Origin: Flectobacillus major DSM 103 | Lineage (GTDB): Bacteria; Bacteroidota; Bacteroidia; Cytophagales; Spirosomataceae | Assembly (NCBI RefSeq): GCF_000427405.1 | Contig: NZ_KE386491.1 | Location: 3,021,001-3,085,000 of the forward strand | Length of the DNA: 64,000 nucleotides | Reading direction: 5' to 3' | In this document: piece after piece, positions 53,195 to 62,015 of the stretch | Layout of the letters: each line of letters starts with the position of its first letter | Position numbering within the stretch: position 1 is the stretch's first letter | Notes under the pieces: model-generated | Seen by the model: the letters and a program-made list of their open reading frames with translations, nothing else | Database searches by the model: none | What the model was told of the DNA's origin: nothing | Translations under genes and position numbers: made by a program

Positions 53195-54907
53195 TTATAA
53201 ATTACCCATTTTCATTTGTTTTACGGCATAATCTACTGCCCTAGCAGTAAGTGCCATATAAGTCAAAGATGGATTTTGGGTTGAGGTAGATGTCATAGAC
53301 GCACCATCGGTTACAAATACATTTTTACAAGCATGTACCTGATTCCATTTATTCAAAATCGACGTTTTAGGGTCTTTACCCATTCTTGCCCCACCCATTT
53401 CATGAATATCCAAACCAGCAGCCTGTTTTGAATCGCTGAATTTGATGTTAGTAAAACCAGCTTTGGTGAACATCTCGGTCATTTGTTCTTGATAATCTTT
53501 CACCATTTTCTCATCGTTATCGTCATAACCTACAGCAATTCTCAACTGAGGAATACCGAATGGATCTTTGAGGCTTTTATCCAGAGCTACATAATTTGAT
53601 TCCTTCGGAATTGTTTCGCCCATCATGTGCGAGCCCACGCTCCAGCCTCCACGCGTTACTTTTCCTAAATTGGCTTTCAAATCTTCACCAATACCATCAT
53701 TGCTACGGTACTCGATACGATTAGCACCAAAGCCCGCTGCATACCCCCGTAAAAAGTCTGTTTCTTGTTTATAAACATTTCTAAAGCGAGGGATATAACC
53801 GCTATTTGGACGACGGCCGTCGGTAGTGGAGTCGAGCATACCGTCGTATTCTCCCGAAATTCGGGCACGATAATTATGAAAAGCTACATATTTACCCAAA
53901 ACACCGCTATCATTACCAAGACCATTTTGGAAACGATTAGACGTTGAATTAAGTAAAATTAAATTAGTATTAAGAGCCGCCGCATTTACAAAAATGATAC
54001 GAGCATAATATTCAATCATTTCGTGTGTATTGGCATCTACCACACGAACTCCGACGGCTTTCCCTTTTTTATCGTCATAAATAATAGAATGTACAACAGA
54101 ATGCGGGCGAAGAGTCATTTTGCCAGTTTTCATAGCCCAAGGAATAGTAGATGAATTACTACTAAAATAACCTCCAAATGGACAGCCTCTTTCACAAATA
54201 GTACGATGCTGGCATTGTCCACGGCCTTGTTGCAGGTGAATAGGCTTTGGCTGGGTAATATGTGCAGCCCGTCCTATAATAAAGTGACGGTCATTATAAT
54301 TTTTGGCAACTTGTTGTTTAAAATATTTTTCTACACAAGTCATTTCGTGAGGAGGCAAAAACTCACCATCTGGCAAGGTATCTAACCCGTCTTTATTGCC
54401 CGAAATACCTGCAAACTTTTCGACATAACTATACCAAGGTGCTAAGTCCTTATAACGAATAGGCCAATCTACGGCAAAACCGTCACGAGCTGGGCCCTCA
54501 AAGTCGAAGTCACTCCAACGCTGTGTTTGGCGAGCCCAAAGCAACGACTTTCCACCTACTTGGTAGCCCCGAATCCAATCAAAAGGCTTTTCTTGAATAT
54601 AAGGGTGTTCTTTATCTTTGGCAAAAAACTGTGTTGTTCCTTCATAAAAAGCATAACATTTACTTACTATGGGGTTTTCTTGTTTTACATCGAAGGGTAA
54701 TTGGCCTCGGTGTTCAAACTCCCATGGTTGCATCATCGTAGTAGGGTAATCTACCACATGGCGTACATCTCGTCCACGTTCCAGCACTAATGTTTTCAGG
54801 CCCTTGCCTGTTAGTTCTTTGGCAGCCCAGCCACCACTAATACCCGAACCTACCACAATGGCATCGAACGTCCGAGCTTTGGCACTATCTATATTGAAGT
54901 TACTCAT
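53195..54907 (-). CDS. GMC-family FAD oxidoreductase (gluconate/fructose dehydrogenase large-subunit type)
   Basis: 570 residues. The FAD-binding N-terminus is AIVVGSGISGGWAAKELTGK, followed by LKTLVLERGRD. The C-terminal GMC block is present as DIHEMGGARMGKDPKTSI and NVFVTDGASMTSTSTQNPSL, with the catalytic His in HEMGG and the Asn in QNPSL. The Cys-rich stretch CQHRTICERGCPFGGYFSSN in the middle is typical of the membrane-bound gluconate dehydrogenase branch. The gene before it encodes the small subunit, 84 nt apart, so they form a two-gene operon; no cytochrome c subunit is seen. The substrate is probably a sugar or sugar acid. Confidence 0.93.
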   Translation of the reverse strand: MSNFNIDSAKARTFDAIVVGSGISGGWAAKELTGKGLKTLVLERGRDVRHVVDYPTTMMQPWEFEHRGQLPFDVKQENPIVSKCYAFYEGTTQFFAKDKEHPYIQEKPFDWIRGYQVGGKSLLWARQTQRWSDFDFEGPARDGFAVDWPIRYKDLAPWYSYVEKFAGISGNKDGLDTLPDGEFLPPHEMTCVEKYFKQQVAKNYNDRHFIIGRAAHITQPKPIHLQQGRGQCQHRTICERGCPFGGYFSSNSSTIPWAMKTGKMTLRPHSVVHSIIYDDKKGKAVGVRVVDANTHEMIEYYARIIFVNAAALNTNLILLNSTSNRFQNGLGNDSGVLGKYVAFHNYRARISGEYDGMLDSTTDGRRPNSGYIPRFRNVYKQETDFLRGYAAGFGANRIEYRSNDGIGEDLKANLGKVTRGGWSVGSHMMGETIPKESNYVALDKSLKDPFGIPQLRIAVGYDDNDEKMVKDYQEQMTEMFTKAGFTNIKFSDSKQAAGLDIHEMGGARMGKDPKTSILNKWNQVHACKNVFVTDGASMTSTSTQNPSLTYMALTARAVDYAVKQMKMGNL

Positions 54908-54991
54908 TTCGGTAGTATATAATTAATTTTTTTGGATAGTTTTCTGAAAATATCACAGAAGGCAATACCCTCCTAGCAACGTACAAACTTA

Positions 54992-55510
54992 TTAGCCTTT
55001 TACTGGCACACAGCCATAAAAATGCCCCGGTACCATTTCGTAATGAGTAATATTGGTCATTACATATTCAGAATTAAGGTAACCTCGAATAGTCAAGCCT
55101 TTTACCAAACCATAAAACTCTTTCTTGTCGTGGTCGGTACTTGTTTCGTAGCCTTTGAGTAGCTCGATACGCTGCGGTGTTGTTAGGCTAGCAAAAGGTT
55201 TACTAAAGCTTTTGCTAGCAGTAGCTTCTATACTTGCAAGTCCTTTGGCAAAATTGTCTTGTACAGTTTTGCTGTAACAGTCGGCTATCACTTTTTGGAT
55301 AAATTGGTCGATACCCAATGCTTTAGCTCCTGGCGTATCAGTAGCAGGAATAATCGTTTCAACGATTTCGGTCAATAACCCACTTGCATTGGCTGATAAT
55401 AAAGTATTGGGTACAATGGTATTTTTTGACCACCCGTTGGCCCAATCAGGCAGAGCTACTAGCCCTCCTAGCATCATTGCCATATTCTTTAAGGCACTAC
55501 GTCTTTCCAT
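54992..55510 (-). CDS. Gluconate 2-dehydrogenase subunit 3 family protein
   Basis: 172 residues. The N-terminus ERRSALKNMAMMLGGLVALP looks like a Tat-type signal (twin Arg followed by a hydrophobic run), which would export the folded FAD complex. The family core is visible as LLTEIVETIIPATDTPGAKA then LGIDQFIQKVIADC, and TTPQRIELLKGYE and LTIRGYLNSEYVMT follow. This subunit accompanies GMC dehydrogenases and probably aids export or assembly. It is the first gene of the pair with the GMC oxidoreductase. Confidence 0.88.
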   Translation of the reverse strand: MERRSALKNMAMMLGGLVALPDWANGWSKNTIVPNTLLSANASGLLTEIVETIIPATDTPGAKALGIDQFIQKVIADCYSKTVQDNFAKGLASIEATASKSFSKPFASLTTPQRIELLKGYETSTDHDKKEFYGLVKGLTIRGYLNSEYVMTNITHYEMVPGHFYGCVPVKG

Positions 55511-55949
55511 TCGATTATGGGGTTTATAATTTTATCAAATGCTATTGAAATTGTATTTTTATGAGAATTCTCTTTTGAAAAAAAATTACTTAAAAAAAGC
55601 TTCTTTTAGGTATATCAAACCAATACCAGATAGTACTATAATACTATTTTATCTTAAAAGCTGGTAAAAAAATATTAGCGACTTATTATACCAAGGTCTA
55701 ATTCACAAATTACACATTTTCGGTTAAATTTCTATCCTTCTTAACACGTACTAAATACGAGTCATTTATGGTTTTACTAAGCCTACTACTTGAATAGAAT
55801 ACTAATTTTCGTTATATTCAATACAATTTTAGCTTAGCTAAACCAGTGAACCCATTACCGAGAAAGATGCTAAAATTTCTCAAACAAAAAAACGTACACT
55901 TGGTTACAGCAATAACAGAAGTTGGTTTCATTCAAAATTGTTTTATATC
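55511..55949. other. AT-rich divergent intergenic region
   Basis: About 440 nt between the gluconate-dehydrogenase-type operon start and the next + strand gene. No consensus promoter box, gene or notable repeat was recognised. Confidence 0.45.
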
Positions 55950-56426
55950 ATGGCACATGCAAATGCAGAATTAATTCATGCACTTCGCCGTACGGCACAA
56001 AAGTTGGCGGGTGGCACAGCGTATCAATGGGGACACATGGGTAGTTGTAATTGTGGAAATTTGGCTCAGGAATTAACACAGCTTACCAAAGCCGAAATTC
56101 ACCAATTTGCTATGCAAGGCAGAGGAGATTGGCGTGAACAAGTAGAAGAATACTGTCCAACGAGCGGTTTACCGATGGATTTATTGATTGCAGATATGCT
56201 CAATCATGGCTTAACTACCACCGATTTACAAAACCTAGAGCGTTTGAGCGATAAACGTATTTTGGCACGTATTCCATTAGAGCGTCGCAATCGCCTGAAG
56301 CATAACAATCGTGAAGATGTGGTGTTGTACATGACACAATGGGCTAATATGCTTGAAGAAGAACTTTTGCCACATATCAAATTGGATTTATCATTTATGG
56401 CCCAACCCGCACTCATAACAACATAA
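55950..56426 (+). CDS. Conserved unknown protein with CxC motif
   Basis: 158 residues from the ATG at 55950 (a TTG 12 nt earlier is rejected). It is highly polar with helices and no signal or membrane segment. Notable stretches are ALRRTAQKLAGGTAYQWGHM, GSCNCGNLAQELTQLTKAEI and GRGDWREQVEEYCPTSGLPM, with three Cys (two in CNC) and conserved-looking Trp and His. From memory a similar short protein occurs widely in Bacteroidota, but I cannot name a function. The three Cys and His suggest metal binding as an unproven idea. It is single and convergent with the response regulator. Confidence 0.75.
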   Translation: MAHANAELIHALRRTAQKLAGGTAYQWGHMGSCNCGNLAQELTQLTKAEIHQFAMQGRGDWREQVEEYCPTSGLPMDLLIADMLNHGLTTTDLQNLERLSDKRILARIPLERRNRLKHNNREDVVLYMTQWANMLEEELLPHIKLDLSFMAQPALITT

Positions 56427-56436
56427 TCAATTGTTC

Positions 56437-56460
56437 GATAGCCTTTCCGTTTGTGGATAG
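56437..56460. terminator. Weak hairpin between the unknown protein and the response regulator
   Basis: AGCCT / AGGCT-type arms extended by AT pairs, in the 35-nt gap between the two convergent genes, followed by an AT-rich stretch. Confidence 0.4.
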
Positions 56461-56461
56461 G

Positions 56462-57223
56462 CTATTTTAATTTTTCCCAAAACTCATCTACTTTTTCGGG
56501 CGAAATACCTGCTATAATACCGCCACGTAGATTTAGGTAGCCTCCATCGCTTTTTACAAACTCTAGGGTTTCGTGAAGGTTGATAATATACGACTTGTGA
56601 CAGCGAAAAAAATAGGGAATATGCCATAATACTTCTTCAAAGTGCTTGAGGTTGCGGCTAGCCAAAATCTTGCTCCCGTCTAATAGATGTATTTCGCTGT
56701 ACGACCCTTCGCCTTTAATCATCACAATTTCGGCTGGATTAAGCAACTTATAATTTTGCCCATTAGGCACAACAATTCTTTTTTCCTCCCATGTTTTGGC
56801 TACATTCAAGTTTTGTTGTAGGGCTTTTAATTGCTGATTTTGGTTATGTTCTTGTTTTCTGGTAAAACGCCCAACAGCTTCTACCAGTTGGGTATGCTGA
56901 ATAGGCTTGAGCAGGTAATCAATGGCCGAGAATTTGAAGGCTTGAAGGGCATATTCGTTATAGGCAGTAGTAAAAATAATACCAAAATCGACTTCGTCTT
57001 CATCAAAAAAATCTAACAATTCTAAGCCGCTATGACCAGGCATTTCTATATCTAAAAAAATCAAATTGGGTTTATATTTTTTGATGGCTTTGATGCCCGA
57101 CGGCAGGTCGCTGCACTGAGCGTCTATTTGAACATTGGGGCAATATTGCTCAATAATGGCATTCAGTAGAACTCTAGCTTTAGGTTCGTCGTCGATAATA
57201 ATACTTTTTAAGATAATGCTCAT
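56462..57223 (-). CDS. LytTR-family response regulator
   Basis: 253 residues. The receiver domain (about 1-120) has the acidic pocket IIIDDEPKARVLL, the phosphorylated Asp58 in LIFLDIEMPGHSGLELLDFF, Thr in IIFTTAYNEYALQAFKFSAI and Lys in DYLLKPIQHT. The LytTR DNA-binding domain (about 150-253) is recognised by IVMIKGEGSYSEIHLLDGSK, NLKHFEEVLWHIPYFFRCHK and SYIINLHETLEFV. It follows the sensor kinase gene by 78 nt in the same operon and should be its partner. Target genes are unknown. Confidence 0.95.
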   Translation of the reverse strand: MSIILKSIIIDDEPKARVLLNAIIEQYCPNVQIDAQCSDLPSGIKAIKKYKPNLIFLDIEMPGHSGLELLDFFDEDEVDFGIIFTTAYNEYALQAFKFSAIDYLLKPIQHTQLVEAVGRFTRKQEHNQNQQLKALQQNLNVAKTWEEKRIVVPNGQNYKLLNPAEIVMIKGEGSYSEIHLLDGSKILASRNLKHFEEVLWHIPYFFRCHKSYIINLHETLEFVKSDGGYLNLRGGIIAGISPEKVDEFWEKLK

Positions 57224-57301
57224 AGGATTTCAGAATAAGTCTGTAATAAAGGTAGTAAAGTAAGATTTTAGTACCATTTAATGTTTTAGGAAATACCTTT
57301 T

Positions 57302-60238
57302 TTACTTGACCAAAACATTGGCCGATGACTTCATCAATGGGATTCTGATATTGACAAGCGTACCCATTGCCTCGCCCAAATTATTTTGTTTGTCAATAAT
57401 TTCCATCATAATGCTATATTTTGCCCCTTGGTTCAGAATCTCCAAACGCTTTTGATTGGCCGAAATAGCAAAGCTTTCGTGTTTTTTCTCCTTTAACTTT
57501 TTCAACTCGCCCGAGCGTTTTCGGCCTATTCCGTTGTCTTCAATAATCACAAGCAAACAATCTATTTCTTTTCTAAAACGAAGCAATACTTGCCTATTAT
57601 CACGTTTGTGTAACAGTCCATGTTTGATTGCATTTTCGACATAAGGCTGAATCAGCATCGGGGGAATATACACAAAGTCGGGTTGTAGATCGGGGTCTAT
57701 TTCGATGGTATAGGACAGTAAATCTTCAAAGCGGATTTTTTCTAAATCGAGGTATAGGGTTAGCGACTTAATTTCTTCGCTCAGTGGTACGCTATCTTTA
57801 TTACTCATATCTAGGATACGCCGAGTAAGCTCGCTAAATTTCCCTAAATACACTGAAGCATTTTCCTTGTCGTTGGTATAAATATATGCCTGAATAGTAT
57901 TGAGTGCATTGAACAAAAAATGGGGATTCATCTGGCTTCTAATGCTTGTCAATATACTTTGTTTTACGGCTTGTTCTAACTGTAGTTTGTCGGCAATCAA
58001 CTGATTTTTTTGCTTAATATCATTGATTCTCCATTGAAAATAGCTGTAAATAATGACGGTCAAAAGTATCAAAACCAGTCCAATAAACCAGCCCTGCCAA
58101 TAAAAAGGAGCATTGATCCGAAACTGAAGTTCGAGGGGTTGTTTGGTCATCAAACCATCTTCGTTAAATACCCTAATTTGGAGGCGATAGCTCCCAAACG
58201 ACAATGACGGAAAGCTCAGCATTCGAGACTGAGCAGGCAAACTCAGCCATTTTCCTTCATTGATACGATAGTTGATTTTTAGCTCGTCTTCACTTTTAAA
58301 ACTTAGCACCGAGAAATAAATACCAATACTATTTTGGTCAGCATTCAGCTCTAATGGGCCATTATAATCTCTGAGCTGGTCGTTGACCGTAAATTTAGTA
58401 AGCGATATTAACGGCCTTGTTGTATTGCGTATCGGAATGTGCTTATCAAATACCGCAAGCCCATCGGTTGTAGCCAAAAACACTTGTTGTTTTCCAACAG
58501 CAATATCCTTTATTTCGGCACGAGGAAGGCCATCGATACTACTATAATTCATTGTCCGCCCAGTTGGTAAATGATATGCTTGTAGCATTCCTTCTTCCAA
58601 GAGCCACAGAGTTTGTTGGTCTTTTTTAAAACGATAAATTGTATTACTAGCCAAACCATCTTTCCGAGAAATCTGTCTTATTACTTTTTGGTTTTGCAAT
58701 ATCAAAAGCCCCTCACTAAAGGTACTCACATAAGTATTGTGGCCTTCGGTTATAATTTGAGAGCCGTAAATATGGCTACCTCTGTTCGTAATAAAGCCTT
58801 GTCCTTTGGGCGAAAAATACGCAACACCCATAATAGTCGCCACATACAAAGTGGTATCGGAGGCACTAAAAGCCACATACCTCGACCTACTTTGTACAGC
58901 ACTCTGAGTAAGAGCATAAAGGCTATTGGCAGCTATATAGGATTCGTGCTTGGTATTTTGTAACCAGCGTGGTACTGCCATTTTTTGAGATGAACGATTC
59001 AGCAGATACACCCCTCCAGAATAAGCTACAGCATATAAATTTTCTTGAATTTTGGTAATACTCTTAGCCGCCATTTCAAGGATATTGTTTACGCCATAGT
59101 GGCGATTAAGCAACACCAATCTATTACTACAAAACATAAGTTCGTGGCTAGCTTCGTCTTCAAAAATAGAGATTATTTCATGATTGGAGGCCTTGTCATT
59201 AAACAGTACTTGAAATTGGCGTTGCTTACCAAAGGTTAACAACTTTTGTGTTTCAGTGCCAATCAAAACCCCTTCGCCTTGCTGGTAGTCGGCTAGGGCG
59301 GTTAATTCTAACTGTTGGTACTGGTACAGCCTAAAGCTGATATTAGGCACAAAAAAAATGCCTCTGTTGAGAGTAGCAAACCAATAACACCCCTCACGAT
59401 CTTTCATCAATTTGCTAATACTAACTCCTTCAAAAAAACAAAAACCCCCATATTTGGGCTTGAAGTCATGGTCAAAGCAATAGGCACCACTCGATGTCAA
59501 AACCCAAATTTCATCAGCTAATGTTACAACATCTTGAACGAAGATATTAGGTTTTAGTACCTCGACAGGCCGCCCCCCATGCAATAGCCGCCTAATATAA
59601 GGGTAATGATTTTTACTAATTCCATAAACTTCTTTAGAGGTAGCGGTAATAAAAAATGAGTTGTAGGTATTTAAAGGCATAAATGTTCCTTTAACACCAT
59701 CGGTTTTGTATAAGCCATTGGCACAAAGGGCTAACAAATGGTTGTTAGAAGCACTAATTCCCCAATTAAAATAGTCCTTGATTTTAATTTTCTTTATTTT
59801 CTTCGTTTGTAAATCAAATATTCGCAAAGTATCGGCAATACAACTCATTAGTTGCTGGGTATTGATAATAGCCGAAGGCATAAAACCACCTTTCCATATC
59901 AAAGATGGCTCTTGAATAAGTCTATCGTGACAAGTATAATAAAAGTTTCCTGCAAAATCTTGACAATAAATAACATTCTGATACTCTATCAAATTGAACA
60001 ACGAACGCCCCTGCTTGGCTATGCTTTCATAATGCACAAAGCTTTTGCCATCGTAACGGCTCAGCCCTTTGTCGTGAGCTACCCAGACAAAGCCTTTTTT
60101 ATCTTGCAAAACACTATATATCGTATTGCTAGAAAGGCCATTCAGGTTGTTGATAACTCTATATACAGGGTTTTGTGCCTGTACCCACAAGCACGAGCAA
60201 AGTACTAGCAATATTATGTAATATCGAATGGTATTCAT
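57302..60238 (-). CDS. Two-component-propeller sensor histidine kinase (LytS type)
   Basis: 978 residues. Signal peptide 1-21; N-terminal two-component-propeller repeats (about 22-640, starting YRVINNLNGLSSNTIYSVLQ and DKKGFVWVAHDKGLSRYDG); Y_Y_Y domain (about 650-715, with GSYRLQIRVFNEDGLM); one membrane helix (about 730-750, GWFIGLVLILLTVIIYSYF); then a cytoplasmic LytS-type kinase with phosphorylated His773 in RSQMNPHFLFNALNTIQAYI and the N-box YVENAIKHGLLHK. It is the first gene of a kinase-regulator operon. The sensor architecture is that of carbohydrate-sensing HTCS proteins, but no Sus or PUL genes adjoin it, so the signal is unknown. Confidence 0.95.
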   Translation of the reverse strand: MNTIRYYIILLVLCSCLWVQAQNPVYRVINNLNGLSSNTIYSVLQDKKGFVWVAHDKGLSRYDGKSFVHYESIAKQGRSLFNLIEYQNVIYCQDFAGNFYYTCHDRLIQEPSLIWKGGFMPSAIINTQQLMSCIADTLRIFDLQTKKIKKIKIKDYFNWGISASNNHLLALCANGLYKTDGVKGTFMPLNTYNSFFITATSKEVYGISKNHYPYIRRLLHGGRPVEVLKPNIFVQDVVTLADEIWVLTSSGAYCFDHDFKPKYGGFCFFEGVSISKLMKDREGCYWFATLNRGIFFVPNISFRLYQYQQLELTALADYQQGEGVLIGTETQKLLTFGKQRQFQVLFNDKASNHEIISIFEDEASHELMFCSNRLVLLNRHYGVNNILEMAAKSITKIQENLYAVAYSGGVYLLNRSSQKMAVPRWLQNTKHESYIAANSLYALTQSAVQSRSRYVAFSASDTTLYVATIMGVAYFSPKGQGFITNRGSHIYGSQIITEGHNTYVSTFSEGLLILQNQKVIRQISRKDGLASNTIYRFKKDQQTLWLLEEGMLQAYHLPTGRTMNYSSIDGLPRAEIKDIAVGKQQVFLATTDGLAVFDKHIPIRNTTRPLISLTKFTVNDQLRDYNGPLELNADQNSIGIYFSVLSFKSEDELKINYRINEGKWLSLPAQSRMLSFPSLSFGSYRLQIRVFNEDGLMTKQPLELQFRINAPFYWQGWFIGLVLILLTVIIYSYFQWRINDIKQKNQLIADKLQLEQAVKQSILTSIRSQMNPHFLFNALNTIQAYIYTNDKENASVYLGKFSELTRRILDMSNKDSVPLSEEIKSLTLYLDLEKIRFEDLLSYTIEIDPDLQPDFVYIPPMLIQPYVENAIKHGLLHKRDNRQVLLRFRKEIDCLLVIIEDNGIGRKRSGELKKLKEKKHESFAISANQKRLEILNQGAKYSIMMEIIDKQNNLGEAMGTLVNIRIPLMKSSANVLVK

Positions 60239-60396
60239 ATTGTTGGGAATAAAGCTGTTTAAACTTTTGTAACTAACCTATAAATTAGCCTGCGAGAAAA
60301 ATTTCTTGCTTCTGAGTAGTATTTCTGGAGGTTTGACCCTATTTGAGTAACCTTATTAACTTCTCATTAATTTAAACAGCTTCAATATATAAAAAC

Positions 60397-60426
60397 AAAA
60401 GAAGGTCTCCAATGAAACCTTCTTTT
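60397..60426 (-). terminator. Orphan hairpin terminator on the minus strand
   Basis: AAAAGAAGGT / ACCTTCTTTT arms around a 10-nt loop. On the minus strand it is followed by a T-rich run (complement of 60390-60400). There is no annotated minus-strand gene between it and the AraC gene start; see the open stretch at 60499-60740. Confidence 0.55.
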
Positions 60427-60498
60427 ACAAAATTCTAACACACTCATTAGCTTTATGCTTGATATACGCTGCATACCTATTTTTGTTTTTTACAAAAC

Positions 60499-60740
60499 CT
60501 AGAAATAGGATTGGCCAACCCCAAGAAAGTTGGCTTTATCAAATACGCACATGAGACTTACCTTGTACTTACAATGGTAACAAATCGCCGACAAATTTTT
60601 GTATGAGAATTTATCAAAACCTATTTTGCCTCGACCAAAGCACCATTTGGCTATATCCACACCGTTTTTTGTTCTTTGGTAATAGCCCAATGTATCGATA
60701 TTAGCGAAACTGTCCTTTTTCTGTATTTTTGTATCAAACT
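60499..60740 (-). other. Open reading stretch without start codon, possible gene remnant
   Basis: The minus-strand frame from about 60740 down to the TAG at 60499 is open for about 80 codons and reads IDTLGYYQRTKNGVDIAKWC and DKFSYKNLSAICYHCKYKVS, with five Cys. It has no ATG at its beginning, only a TTG at 60690, and overlaps the AraC promoter. A terminator follows 70-100 nt downstream. It may be the 3' end of a lost gene or chance. I give it low weight. Confidence 0.2.
60724..60731 (+). promoter_or_regulatory. Putative -7 box (TATTTTTG) for the AraC-type gene
   Basis: TATTTTTG matches TAnnTTTG and lies 21 nt before the ATG at 60752, implying a very short leader. Confidence 0.45.
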
Positions 60741-60751
60741 TATTTGAGCAA

Positions 60752-61909
60752 ATGTTACAAAATTATCCTCTCCAAATCGACCTTTTTGCAATAATCATCC
60801 TCTTGGGTATTGTTCAGGGTTTCTTTTTGGCATTTTTCTTTATTTTTATACCTAAAGGCAATATCATTGCACACCGCTATTTAGGGCTTTTTTTGTTGGC
60901 TGTTTCGTTATGTACCCTCGAAGTACTGTTATGCTATACCAACTATATGTTTAAAACACTCCGTTGGGTTGATTTTGCCGAGCCGCTTAATTTTGTTATT
61001 GCTCCGTTTGTTTTTTTATATGTCAAAAGCTATCTATCCGAAAAATTTTCAACTACCGATTTACTGCATTTTATTCCTTTTGTTTGCTATTTGGCAGGCA
61101 TGATTTACTATATCTATCATTTACCTGTCGAATACCGCTATAATTCGTATCTCGATGCGTACCATCCCGAGCTAACGTTTATCAAGGACTCTACGAGGGA
61201 ATATGGCTGGTTTTTTAGTATTCGAGAATATGTCAATGTTTTGATGTTTTGGCAAATGCTTTTGTATGTTTGTTTAGGGTTTGTATTACTACAAAGGGCC
61301 TTTCATCAGGAGCAACTTTCATTATGGTCACGACAAAATCAAAAGCTTAGTTGGTGTCGAACACAGTTACTTTCATTTGCCTCCATTGTATTGATATATC
61401 TTATTATTAAGCTTACATTTCCAAGCGATTTGGGCGACCATATTCTTTCGGCACATATTACCTTGGTGATATACACTATTAGTTTTTCGGTTATTCGTCA
61501 ATCTGTTTTCTTTACCGAAAACCCCACTAAGCCCCTAAGAAAGTATGAAAAGTCGTCATTGACTAACGAAATACAAGACCAAACCCTAGAACGCCTCAAC
61601 AGCCTAATCGAGCAAGAGAAACCCTATTTGACCGATGTATTTTCCTTGCCTTGGCTTGCCCAAAGGCTATCGGTGTCGCCTCATCATTTATCTCAGATTT
61701 TGAATGAAAGTTTGGGACAAAGCTTTTTTGACTATACTGCACAACTTCGTATATCGGAAGCTAAGAAACTACTTCGTTCACCCGAAAAATCCCATCTCAA
61801 AATCGAAGAAATTGCCGAGCAAGTAGGCTATAATTCAAAATCTGCGTTTAATACAGCTTTCAAAAAAATTGTTGGGCAAACACCCTCTCAATTTAGGAAT
61901 TCAGCGTAG
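60752..61909 (+). CDS. Membrane-anchored AraC-family transcriptional regulator
   Basis: 385 residues. The N-terminal two-thirds hold six to seven membrane helices, beginning with FAIIILLGIVQGFFLAFFFI, with SIVLIYLIIKLTFPSDLG and LVIYTISFSVIR later. After a linker the C-terminal AraC HTH domain (about 280-385) has LPWLAQRLSVSPHHLSQILN and IEEIAEQVGYNSKSAFNTAF ending in KKIVGQTPSQFRNSA, the conserved second helix and signature. Such proteins of Bacteroidota probably sense membrane-linked signals. It is followed 106 nt later by the acyltransferase gene, a possible target. Confidence 0.92.
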   Translation: MLQNYPLQIDLFAIIILLGIVQGFFLAFFFIFIPKGNIIAHRYLGLFLLAVSLCTLEVLLCYTNYMFKTLRWVDFAEPLNFVIAPFVFLYVKSYLSEKFSTTDLLHFIPFVCYLAGMIYYIYHLPVEYRYNSYLDAYHPELTFIKDSTREYGWFFSIREYVNVLMFWQMLLYVCLGFVLLQRAFHQEQLSLWSRQNQKLSWCRTQLLSFASIVLIYLIIKLTFPSDLGDHILSAHITLVIYTISFSVIRQSVFFTENPTKPLRKYEKSSLTNEIQDQTLERLNSLIEQEKPYLTDVFSLPWLAQRLSVSPHHLSQILNESLGQSFFDYTAQLRISEAKKLLRSPEKSHLKIEEIAEQVGYNSKSAFNTAFKKIVGQTPSQFRNSA

Positions 61910-61955
61910 GGTTTTGTACTTCCCTATAAAAACGAACGTCTACTTTATCGGCAGA

Positions 61956-61988
61956 GTTGTGTTATGGGCTATGGCTGTTTTAGTTTTG
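61956..61988 (+). promoter_or_regulatory. Putative promoter for the acyltransferase gene (GTTG, 21 nt, TAGTTTTG)
   Basis: The -7 box TAGTTTTG at 61981-61988 and a -33-like GTTG at 61956-61959 are 21 nt apart; the ATG is at 62016. The acyltransferase gene can therefore be transcribed apart from the AraC gene. Confidence 0.5.
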
Positions 61989-62015
61989 GGCTATTAATCA
62001 TTATTTCCTATTACT

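Larger units (their letters stand above)
60239..60751. other. Intergenic region upstream of the kinase and AraC genes
   Basis: About 510 nt between divergent starts. It contains a minus-strand terminator (60397-60426), a Cys-containing minus-strand open stretch without a start codon, and the AraC promoter box. Confidence 0.5.
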
